Source: Psychromonas aquimarina ATCC BAA-1526 (GTDB lineage: Bacteria; Pseudomonadota; Gammaproteobacteria; Enterobacterales; Psychromonadaceae). Taken from it: a stretch of 64,000 bases of DNA. The DNA lies in assembly GCF_000428725.1 (NCBI RefSeq), contig NZ_KE386791.1, positions 416,208 to 480,207 on the forward strand, given 5' to 3'. A program made the position numbers and the translations under genes. Under the pieces are notes generated by a model. It did not search any database. It had not been told where the DNA came from and was given only the letters and a program-made list of their open reading frames with translations. Below, piece by piece: positions 25,993-33,139 of this stretch. Numbering within the stretch: position 1 is the first letter of the stretch; each line of letters begins with the position of its first letter.

Positions 25993-26769
25993 TCAACAAC
26001 AATCCCAGTTGTACCAAACTTCTGAAAAGTCACATTTAGATAATAATTCAGGTTTTATGAAAAAATTACCGACCCCACTGTCTCCCCACATTATGTCAAC
26101 CTCTTCACAGTCAGATGTATCCATTTGAAACAGTAACAGCCAATTTTCATCTGTTTTTTCATAACTTCGAGGATCTTCTTGAGTAAAGTAGGCATATCCA
26201 CCGACTTTGCTGCCGGTTGCATCTAAGTTTTCATAAATATGATCAGAAACTTTCTCATCTAAATCAAATATATCTCCGACAATCGGTTCAAATCGGTAAT
26301 CGCTTGGCGACGGAAGTTCTTTTACTAATGTAAAACTCAAAGAATACTCCTCACATAAAGGTAACATGCAGTTATTCGAAGCAACGGGGAGATCACTTTC
26401 TATTTCCGAAAAGAATTCTGGATGATAAATAACTCTATAACCATTAGGTTTTTTAAGAATATCGTCTAATGGTGTTTCGAAATCTAAGCCATATACATCA
26501 TCATTCTCTATGAAAAACTGCAAAATACCGTTTTCAGGATACCCAGCTAAATGCGGCATATCTTCAAAGTTAATTTGACTCAATAAAAATAAAGGAGCCC
26601 CTTCATTAGAAGAAGGATATTCAGCCCCTTTCGGCCAATACGCTTTACCTCCAAATTTACTGCTCCATGGATGCTTTGGTGCTTTTGCAATTGGTTTTAT
26701 TTTTACAGTCTCTAATTCATGTGGTTTGAGTTTTTCAATAATTACATCGATCTCTTTTTGAATCCCCAT
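25993..26769 (-). CDS. DUF1963 (YwqG-like) protein
   Basis: A 258-aa cytoplasmic protein with the YwqG layout: SKFGGKAYWPKGAEYP, LFLLSQINFEDMPHLAGYPENGILQFFI with the conserved LLAQINF-like strand, GGYAYFTQEDPR, and WLLLFQMDT followed by WGDSGVGNFFI. Function in the family is unknown. It is often found in toxin-immunity or phage-related clusters, which is context only. It ends in paired Cys (WDCC). Confidence 0.85.
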   Translation of the reverse strand: MGIQKEIDVIIEKLKPHELETVKIKPIAKAPKHPWSSKFGGKAYWPKGAEYPSSNEGAPLFLLSQINFEDMPHLAGYPENGILQFFIENDDVYGLDFETPLDDILKKPNGYRVIYHPEFFSEIESDLPVASNNCMLPLCEEYSLSFTLVKELPSPSDYRFEPIVGDIFDLDEKVSDHIYENLDATGSKVGGYAYFTQEDPRSYEKTDENWLLLFQMDTSDCEEVDIMWGDSGVGNFFIKPELLSKCDFSEVWYNWDCC

Positions 26770-26880
26770 AAAACTTAAATCCTTTTATTATTTTTTAGTA
26801 CTTCCGATACTATGAATAGATAATTAATACTTTACTTAAAAGCTTCACATCCAGAAAATGGCGTACAGCTTTGGTGAATG

Positions 26881-27486
26881 TTAATTTAACTGCTTGTTAA
26901 GTCTCTCTTCGTACAAATTAAGCTTATTTAAAAATAGATTTACGAAATATCTATCATTTTCATTACAAGCTATAGACAAAGCAAAATCAGCCTCTTTCTT
27001 TATGATTTTACATTGCTCAAGAGTAGCACCGTCCATTGCATATAAGATGCCCGCAGGCCACTCATGCTCACAATGTGAGAGCCAGTATAATATACTCTTA
27101 AGAAGCAGCTCTTTACCTTCGCTATTTGAGGGATCAATCTCATAGCATTTACGATAAAAATCCATTTCAACCAATGAACCTAGCTCTTCAAAAATACCTT
27201 TAGTTTGGTAGATATTTTGAATTAACTTTCCAAGCCAAAGAGTAGATCTGTAATCATTAGACTCAAATCCTTCTTTGAGTATTGGATATACAAGCTCAAT
27301 AAAAATTTCATACCTGATGCAGCTATGCCGGTTCTTTTCAAGGTTAGGTAAATAAGACCAAACCCATGTTGAAATTTCGTCATTATCCTTAAATGAATTA
27401 ACAAATTTTTTAATCGAATTCGTGGCTTGCTTTTTTAAACCAGCTTCAAGTTCTCGTTCAAAACTTTCGTAATACTCAATATTCAT
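26881..27486 (-). CDS. All-alpha hypothetical protein, 201 aa
   Basis: No signal peptide. The sequence is a series of amphipathic helices reminiscent of helical-repeat (TPR/HEAT-like) proteins, for example TLWLGKLIQNIYQTKGIFEEL and YRKCYEIDPSNSEGKELLLKSIL, which resembles a TPR turn. Trp pairs (STWVWSYL, HEWPAG) recur. I do not recognise the family. The stop lies in an AACAAGCAGTTAAATTAAC sequence, similar to the left end of an attC, but the rest of that site is degraded. Confidence 0.6.
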   Translation of the reverse strand: MNIEYYESFERELEAGLKKQATNSIKKFVNSFKDNDEISTWVWSYLPNLEKNRHSCIRYEIFIELVYPILKEGFESNDYRSTLWLGKLIQNIYQTKGIFEELGSLVEMDFYRKCYEIDPSNSEGKELLLKSILYWLSHCEHEWPAGILYAMDGATLEQCKIIKKEADFALSIACNENDRYFVNLFLNKLNLYEERLNKQLN

Positions 27487-27504
27487 AAGAGACTAAACGC
27501 CTTA

Positions 27505-27590
27505 TTATATTTTTTGGGCTAACTCATCCAATTTTTCCTGAGCTACAGCAACTTGCTCTCCGTATTCTTCTGAAATATATTCTAACAAGG
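27505..27590 (-). pseudogene. Cassette tail remnant
   Basis: Directly after the attC core TTGTTAGA, the minus strand stays open for about 27 codons (LLEYISEEYGEQVAVAQ, then EKLDELAQKI) to a TAA. It has coding-like heptads but no start codon of its own. It is probably the end of a cassette whose beginning was lost at the attC junction. Confidence 0.4.
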
Positions 27591-27669
27591 CGCAAAATAT
27601 TGTTGGCTAAAATTGAGCGTAGCGAAAATAGCTAACTGTATCTTGTCGCACTTTAACGGATTGTTATAA
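27581..27669 (-). repeat. attC: attC integron recombination site
   Basis: On the minus strand, TATAACAATCCGTTAAAG opens the site. The inner arms are CAGTTAGCTATTTTCGC and a TTAGCCAACAATATTTTGCG counterpart, and the core GTTAGA closes it. It lies between the stop of the downstream fragment and the gene at 27674. Confidence 0.75.
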
Positions 27670-27673
27670 ATTT

Positions 27674-28132
27674 TTACTCAATCCATTTCAGCTTAGCTAG
27701 CTCTTTTTTATCAAATGAAAAATAAGTATCCAATATCGAACACGATTTGGATTGTGACTCGACAGATTCACACTGTAGTAATCGAAATACCTTCCTCTGT
27801 TCATGCTGAGTACATTCCTTATCATATGAAAATTTTGACTTAGGCTTACAGGCAAATTTAGGATTGATTTCAAACTTCCAAACCCTGGAGTTAGAAAGCA
27901 AGATAGTAGGCATAGAAACCTCTTTTATTTCCTTATAATCGAAGGCTTCCCTCTCTCCCCCTAAAGCATGAATAACGACCACATCACTCTTAATGATTAG
28001 ATAGTTCTTATTCCAAGCCATTTTACCTAAGAATGCATACGACGGCTGCCAAGTCCCAGTAGGAATCTCCATAGGGCTTGCCCAGCTAAAAATTGGAAAA
28101 CACAGAAGCGCGAGAAGAAAAATGTGACTCAT
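27674..28132 (-). CDS. Secreted hypothetical protein, 152 aa
   Basis: I take ATG 28132 as the start; a longer frame would use TTG four codons upstream. The signal peptide is MSHIFLLALLCFPIFSWAS, cleaved probably before SPMEIPTG. The mature part has four Cys (ACKPKS, KECTQHEQ, LLQCESV, SCSILD). It begins with GTWQPSYAFLGKMAW, a lipocalin-like or COG-type GxW start, which is suggestive only. It lies between two attC sites in the same orientation, a complete cassette. Confidence 0.6.
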   Translation of the reverse strand: MSHIFLLALLCFPIFSWASPMEIPTGTWQPSYAFLGKMAWNKNYLIIKSDVVVIHALGGEREAFDYKEIKEVSMPTILLSNSRVWKFEINPKFACKPKSKFSYDKECTQHEQRKVFRLLQCESVESQSKSCSILDTYFSFDKKELAKLKWIE

Positions 28133-28153
28133 GGATTCTCTCAATAATTTATA

Positions 28154-28246
28154 ACATAACGTTAAGCAGCGAAAAATAGTTGGCTACAATTTGTGAAGCA
28201 CGAACAAAAGCCAACTGTTTTTTGTCCGTTTGAACGACTTGTATAT
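28154..28246 (-). repeat. attC: attC integron recombination site
   Basis: Minus strand: ACAAGTCGTTCAAACGGAC opens the site, CAGTTGGCTT and AGCCAACTATTTTTCG form the inner stem, and GCTTAACGTTATG closes it. The left and right arms mirror each other with an extra base, as in attC of Vibrio/Shewanella-type integrons. Confidence 0.8.
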
Positions 28247-28248
28247 AT

Positions 28249-28737
28249 TTATTTTTCAGTAATCACTGAATAGTAATGAGTAATACTAGCTTCGGCTCCT
28301 AAGGAGATACGTTTAGACACGTTGAGGACAGGCCAAATGAATGCCTCTCCTGTATCTATTTTTCCCATACCAAAATGTTTGTTGCCATCAATGCTTACCC
28401 CACCCCAGACAACACCACCATGGTTTTTCCTATAAACCTCACCGATATAAAACCCAAACATTTTAGTAAATTCATCAATCTGTTCGCTTGGCATTCCACT
28501 TTTCTTCACGTAATTGCTCAAGCTTTCGAGTGTATTTTCGATTTGCAAAATACTTGCGTCAGACCAATCTAACTCAATATTAAATTTTGACCTTACGAAA
28601 TCAACACAATCAAGTGAATATGCCTCTGCGATCTTTTGTACATTATCATCATTATGAAACTCGATATTTGTTTCAGTTGCTTGAACTGTCGTTGAAAAGA
28701 ACATAGCTATAATCGCCTTTATTATTCGATTAAACAT
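28249..28737 (-). CDS. Secreted hypothetical protein, 162 aa
   Basis: It has a signal peptide (MFNRIIKAIIAMFFSTTVQA). The mature protein is acidic at first (ETNIEFHNDDNVQKIAEAYS), with one central helical region ending in MFGFYIGEVYRKNHGGVVWG. It has a Gly/His-rich segment (SIDGNKHFGMGKIDTGEAF) like DUF-type cassette proteins that bind metal or carry a stable beta sheet; that is inference. The family is not recognised. It lies between attC sites. Confidence 0.6.
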   Translation of the reverse strand: MFNRIIKAIIAMFFSTTVQATETNIEFHNDDNVQKIAEAYSLDCVDFVRSKFNIELDWSDASILQIENTLESLSNYVKKSGMPSEQIDEFTKMFGFYIGEVYRKNHGGVVWGGVSIDGNKHFGMGKIDTGEAFIWPVLNVSKRISLGAEASITHYYSVITEK

Positions 28738-28753
28738 TAAACTTCCTCAATAA

Positions 28754-28854
28754 ATATAACGCTGCATTAAACGGACTAAAATTGTTGGTTATAATGTGAA
28801 GCACAACGGAACCTAACCAACTTTTTTAGTTCCGTTTAAATGCCTTGTATATGC
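28754..28854 (-). repeat. attC: attC integron recombination site
   Basis: The best of the set. Minus strand GCATTTAAACGGAACTAAAA is matched by the reverse complement of the right arm, GCATTAAACGGACTAAAATT, and both continue into GTTGGTTA/TAACCAAC. It ends with GCAGCGTTATAT. The palindrome with a bulged extra base is diagnostic. Confidence 0.85.
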
Positions 28855-28860
28855 AAGACT

Positions 28861-29763
28861 TTAAATGCTATTAATATTTAGTTTTGCTTCGTATTCAAGT
28901 TTGTCACCCTTGATAGGCACTGCTGATTGACTCCGCTGTAAAATACTAACGTACTCTTGCTGACCAAGAACATCCCAAGCCAAATTGCCCTCGTAATTAG
29001 AAATATCATTTTCTGAAATGTATTTTAATACCTTAGGGTGTTTAAAAATCAAATTTTGCATATGACTGTTGAAGTTAGACATTGATTCTTGAAACTCTTT
29101 CCCCGTTTCCTGAGTCCAATTAACGTAGTAAATTGACTCATCGAAATCTTCCCTCTTTTGGTAAACCCCATTCCCGTCAGCACCAGACCAGTTGTGAATT
29201 TTAATTGAAAATAACTCTGAACCACAATTGATGGGGAAAATTGTAGCTTTACTGTCTTTCCCAAGTTCGAAAGTTTCTCTTTTAAAGTAGATATTTAGAA
29301 TAAAAAGAGCTCCTAAAGCACGTAACAGATTCCCAATATTTCCTTTTGCTAGGCTTTTTACTCGCTCATGTTTAACAGCTTGGTACGCTTTTTTCCAATC
29401 AGACCCACTTGTTCCCCTTTTATGCGCCTTATGCAGAGGTTTCAAGGTTTTATTTTTCTCATCTTTATAGTGAAAGTTAGATGAGCTAAGAACCAGAACC
29501 TTTTTACTAAGCAACCATTTTTCTTCTAAGTGTTTAAGACAGTCAGTATCAAAATATAGATCACGATCCGTTGGAACCGTTCCACCATCCTCTATATATA
29601 AGTCTTTAGAAATTGATTCTATTTCAACCGAACATCGTATTAGCAATTCTGATATTTTTACTGAGTACACGGCCATTTGAGAATCATCGAAGTGTACTAA
29701 ATTAGAAAGCTCTAACGCTTCTTTTTCGATATTTTTATAGATTGGCCAATATAAATTCGACAC
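28861..29763 (-). CDS. Hypothetical protein, 300 aa (cassette gene)
   Basis: I choose GTG 29763, with CGGAG 8 nt upstream; the extra N-terminal codons of the longer frame are integron core sequence. It reads SNLYWPIYKNIEKEALELS at the start. A helical region with Cys (LLIRCSVEIESISKDLYI) follows, then a HKRGTSGSDWKKAYQAVKHER segment and FILNIYFKRETF, resembling helix-rich proteins annotated only as hypothetical. The family is not recognised. It ends 6 bp before the attC at 28754-28854. Confidence 0.65.
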   Translation of the reverse strand: MSNLYWPIYKNIEKEALELSNLVHFDDSQMAVYSVKISELLIRCSVEIESISKDLYIEDGGTVPTDRDLYFDTDCLKHLEEKWLLSKKVLVLSSSNFHYKDEKNKTLKPLHKAHKRGTSGSDWKKAYQAVKHERVKSLAKGNIGNLLRALGALFILNIYFKRETFELGKDSKATIFPINCGSELFSIKIHNWSGADGNGVYQKREDFDESIYYVNWTQETGKEFQESMSNFNSHMQNLIFKHPKVLKYISENDISNYEGNLAWDVLGQQEYVSILQRSQSAVPIKGDKLEYEAKLNINSI

Positions 29764-30305
29764 TCGACTACTCCGTTTGCATATAACAGTTTTATATACA
29801 TCACAGTGACGCAATTGCCCTGCTGTATATCTTATTCACTTAAAACATCACAATAACCAAAAGATCAAATCAATTCAATGAATTGTAAATATATGTAAGA
29901 TAATCGTGATTCGACAAATAGATCACCAGGATGATATGCACATTTTTCAAACGAAGCAGGCAAAATACGGAGGGGACGCTGCTTGTGTTTTGTTCAGCAT
30001 AACTGAACATAAGAGGAGTAACAGCAATTTTCAGCAGATCAAAAATCAATCAGATCCTTAATCAAACAATCGAGATGACCATTAAATAAATAGAGAATTC
30101 GAGGGTCAGGTTTATTTTGCAAGACAAAGGTTCGCCGCATAACTTGGGTTGATCATTTAAGAAATTAAGTTGTGTGTCCAGTCAATGGGCCCATTTCTCT
30201 CTTCTAGTGATTCCATTTGTATATACTCTCCTATTAGTTTTAACCACCAGCCATAAACGATTAACCCCCGCACTTGGCGAGGGTTTTATTATTTACTTAC
30301 GTATT
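29764..30305. other. Gap with orphan attC half-site, repeats and hairpins
   Basis: GCATATAAC at 29779-29787 (minus strand GTTATATGC) is the core of a recombination site just upstream of the first cassette gene, but I see no hairpin or integrase gene beside it. TGTTCAG and CTGAACA (about 29990-30010) form a 7-bp inverted repeat. A segment at 30039-30070 recurs with changes at 32088-32120. A transposase-end-like motif lies at 30098-30120. No gene is supported. Confidence 0.5.
30265..30291. terminator. Hairpin beside the lipoprotein gene end
   Basis: CCCCCGC pairs with GGCGAGGG (one mismatch, 5-nt loop), followed on the plus strand by TTTTATTATTT. It lies just past the end of the minus-strand lipoprotein gene. 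The T run is on the plus side, so it may stop transcription from the left; a bidirectional role is possible. Confidence 0.5.
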
Positions 30306-31931
30306 TTATTCAACTGACACATGCATCATAAGATCAAACAGCTTTCCTAAATCTACATCATCAATAGGCTTATCATCAAACAAATGCTCTCTAATTTCTA
30401 TTTTAGGTACAGCATTAATAAAAAGCTTATTTTCAAATAATATTCCTATTAAGTATTCATTCCCATATCTTGAATGTTCATAGTATGAATGATCTGCTGT
30501 AAAACTTGCCTCTGTTTTATATCCACCATCAACATTCATCAAATTACATTTTTCAGTCTTTACAGAATCTATAGAACCAGTACCAAATAATGAACATGTT
30601 GTTTTTTCATGAATTAAATATTTCTGCATTTGATCTAACTGAACAACTTTTGATACTGTGATTAAACCCTTTCCTTTTAGCGGATAATAAGTAAATATCC
30701 CATTGGTAGAATCATCAGTTCTAGAGATTGAAATTTCGTATTCCATCTCGTTTGTTTCTTCATTAAGTTTGTCTTTTAGCACGCACTCATATTTGTCTGC
30801 TGTACATATATGCTTTATTTCATCAACATCATAATTTAACACTTTAGCAATAGTATCAAAATCACCAAGAATTTCAGGATCAACCACCTCAGGCTCAACA
30901 AGCTCTGATTCAACAACTTCCTGTTCGGCAGTCTCAGGCGTAACCGCTTCAGTTACAATTTCAGTAACGGTTTCAGGCTCTACAATTTCTGTAACAGTTT
31001 CAGGCAGACCAAGAATTTCATTATCAATAATTACAGGTTCAACAAGGTCGTTATCAACAATTTCCGGATTAACAGTTTCAGCAGTAATCGAGTCTATTGG
31101 TTTAACCGTTTCAGCTTCATTCGTTTCAGTAATAAGATCAACATTCACCGGCTCAATAGTTTCAGTAACAGCCTCAGGATCAACAATTACAGGCTTAACA
31201 GTTTCAGGCTCTGCAGTTTCAGTAGTAACCGGATCATTAATTTCACTAACCGTTTCAGCTTCATTCGTTTCAGTAATAGGCTCAACAATCACCGGCTCAA
31301 GAGTTTCAGTAACAGTTTCAGGGTCAACAATTACCGGCTTAACAATTTCAGGCTTTACAGTCTCAGGCGTAACCGTTTCAGTCACATTTTCGGTGACAGT
31401 TTCAGGCTCAATAGTTACCGTTTCAACAGTTTCAGTAAGAATTGGCTTTATAGGCTTAATAAGCTCAGGTTCAACAACAGCAGGATCAACCGTCTCAGTA
31501 ACAACAGGCTTTATAGGTTCAACTGTTTCGACAGCGATTGGTTTTGTAGTTTCAATCGTTTCTGTAATGTTCGGCTTTATTGGCTTAACAATTTCCTGAT
31601 TAACAGTTACAGGCTTAACCGTTTCAGGGTGGATCGGCTTTATAGGTTTAACTGTTTCCGTGATTATTGGCTTAACAGTTTCCACAGTTCCTGTATGGAT
31701 AGGCCTTACAGGTTTAATAATTACCGGGTTAACGATTACCGGCTTAACAGTCTCGCTAACAACAGGGTTTATATTATCAACATTTTCATTATTGATAACT
31801 TCATCTATATTTTTATCGTCTATAACTTCCTTATTAACAACGTCCTGTACGGCTTTTGTGTCGTCTGCTCCATCAGATCCACAAGCACTTAAAATTAAAG
31901 CCATACTTAGTACAATTGCATTTTTTTTCAT
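30306..31931 (-). CDS. Repeat-rich lipoprotein (Pro/Val/Glu/Thr repeats)
   Basis: A 541-aa protein with a lipoprotein signal: LSMALILSAC (lipobox LSAC, Cys17). Residues about 57-350 consist of degenerate repeats built from ETVKP, EPVIV and related units (a proline every 4-8 residues, almost no Cys or aromatics), expected to be an extended stalk. The last 180 residues form a folded domain with four Cys (IKHICTADKYECVL, TTCSLFG, EKCNLMN). An outer-membrane anchored, surface-exposed or periplasm-spanning role is inference. The repeats make plus-strand shadow frames that are not genes. Repeat number could vary by recombination. Confidence 0.8.
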   Translation of the reverse strand: MKKNAIVLSMALILSACGSDGADDTKAVQDVVNKEVIDDKNIDEVINNENVDNINPVVSETVKPVIVNPVIIKPVRPIHTGTVETVKPIITETVKPIKPIHPETVKPVTVNQEIVKPIKPNITETIETTKPIAVETVEPIKPVVTETVDPAVVEPELIKPIKPILTETVETVTIEPETVTENVTETVTPETVKPEIVKPVIVDPETVTETLEPVIVEPITETNEAETVSEINDPVTTETAEPETVKPVIVDPEAVTETIEPVNVDLITETNEAETVKPIDSITAETVNPEIVDNDLVEPVIIDNEILGLPETVTEIVEPETVTEIVTEAVTPETAEQEVVESELVEPEVVDPEILGDFDTIAKVLNYDVDEIKHICTADKYECVLKDKLNEETNEMEYEISISRTDDSTNGIFTYYPLKGKGLITVSKVVQLDQMQKYLIHEKTTCSLFGTGSIDSVKTEKCNLMNVDGGYKTEASFTADHSYYEHSRYGNEYLIGILFENKLFINAVPKIEIREHLFDDKPIDDVDLGKLFDLMMHVSVE

Positions 31932-32371
31932 TAATTATCTCTATTAGTTTAAACCGCCCAGGACTGCCCTGAACAGCGGGCGAGACAATAGCAACCCATG
32001 ATTACCATAGCAATCAAAAGTTAATTCTCACCAGAAAATAAACAACAATAAGCGGTTTGGCTGCAGCTGACAAAATTCTACAGAGAAAAAATCAATCAGT
32101 TCCTTAATCAAACCATGATATTGCTGCTAAACGGACAGATCTGGCGGCAGAAGATGAAGTGCTGAAGTCGTTAATAGATAAAATCAACTGCAGCTTGAGG
32201 CTGGATATTTAAGCAAAAAAGCACACTCATCTGCCGATAAAACAGCGAATGTGCTGAGCTGCATTTCTCTAACGCATTAGAGCGCCCTTTTCGTCGACGT
32301 ATTTTTGAAAGGCGCTAATAAGTGAATCAATTGGTGACTTTATTGGTTTTATCCCGCGATTTACCTTGTAT
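31932..32371. other. Gap containing a degenerate copy of the acyltransferase gene end
   Basis: About 32160-32290 repeats, with changes, the segment at 33035-33175 that holds the terminator and last codons of the acyltransferase gene. A copy of that terminator (GCACACTCA/CGAATGTGC) is at 32213-32254. A short repeat shared with 30039-30070 lies at 32088-32120. No intact gene. Confidence 0.55.
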
Positions 32372-32710
32372 TTAATCCGGACAATCCTGAGCATTAGTTA
32401 TTTGATATCTACAGTTGTCTGCTAAGCCCATTGTGCCCAGTATATAGATTGCATCACCTAAATTTTCAAAGGCGGTATTTTGAGTTGACGGAGTTATTGT
32501 TGATGCTTGGGGCTGGGGAGCGGTATCAGCATTTACAGCCTTATTACACACTACACTCATACATGAGGTTTTTGCAATAGCCTGAGGTACTGTTACAGCA
32601 TCAGATTCATAAGATACCTGGTAGCTGGGCAGAACAACATCTGCATTTGCAGATGACTCTGCAAATGCAGGACTGAACCATAAAACTCCCAAGAAAAAAA
32701 GCTTATTCAT
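32372..32710 (-). CDS. Small secreted protein, unknown
   Basis: A protein of 112 aa with a signal peptide (MNKLFFLGVLWFSPAFA). The mature part is short, Ala/Thr/Pro-rich in the middle (NADTAPQPQASTITPS) and has four Cys (TSCMSVVCNK, NCRYQ, DCPD). The Cys pattern suggests two disulfides. No family is recognised. It is flanked by repeats and is probably transcribed alone. Confidence 0.55.
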   Translation of the reverse strand: MNKLFFLGVLWFSPAFAESSANADVVLPSYQVSYESDAVTVPQAIAKTSCMSVVCNKAVNADTAPQPQASTITPSTQNTAFENLGDAIYILGTMGLADNCRYQITNAQDCPD

Positions 32711-33094
32711 TTTCCACCTTATATTTTCAGTATCTTAATGTAACTGTTCGATATAGCCGCATAGTTTGCTAGACCCTTTTTACTAGCAGGCACCATGCAG
32801 GTGAAACCTTAAATTACATCAACAAGAAACCAACTACATTAAATAGTTCACTGCTGAAAAACAACTCTGAGAGGATATAATTCGCGGCCGCAGATTGCTT
32901 CTATGCACTTAGCTCCCGTGTTTTGCGCTGACTATTATAAGTCGTCAGGCAGTTTTATTAGAAAAGATATAATGTATGGATTTGTATGTATAGCCTTTCA
33001 CTACCGCTGCATGTGGAGGCTTCACAGCCTCTAAGTACAGGCGTTAATAGATAGGGTTAACAGCAGCTTAAGACTGGATATTTAAATATAGTAG
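32711..33094. other. 384-bp gap without a supported gene
   Basis: Two small hairpins are visible: GCTAG/CTAGC at about 32768-32787 and GAGGCT/AGCCTC at about 33016-33031. The promoter of the 112-aa secreted protein gene should lie at its left end. I see no coding frame with a credible start. Confidence 0.5.
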
Positions 33095-33133
33095 AAAAAG
33101 CACACTCGTCTGCAGATAAAACAGCGAGTGTGC
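33095..33133 (-). terminator. Terminator of the acyltransferase gene
   Basis: GCACACTCG and CGAGTGTGC form a 9-bp perfect stem. Read on the minus strand, it is followed by TTTTTCTAC. It sits immediately past the stop codon at 33140. A diverged second copy is at 32213-32254. Confidence 0.8.
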
Positions 33134-33139
33134 GAATCG

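Noticed and set aside
30900-31760. CRISPR-like regular repetition
   Set aside because: The repeated units are degenerate codons for ETVKP-like peptides inside a reading frame, with no constant repeat plus unique spacer pattern.
31393-31947. Several plus-strand frames with Ser/Thr/Val repeats
   Set aside because: They are antisense shadows of the Pro-Val-Glu-Thr repeats of the minus-strand lipoprotein gene.
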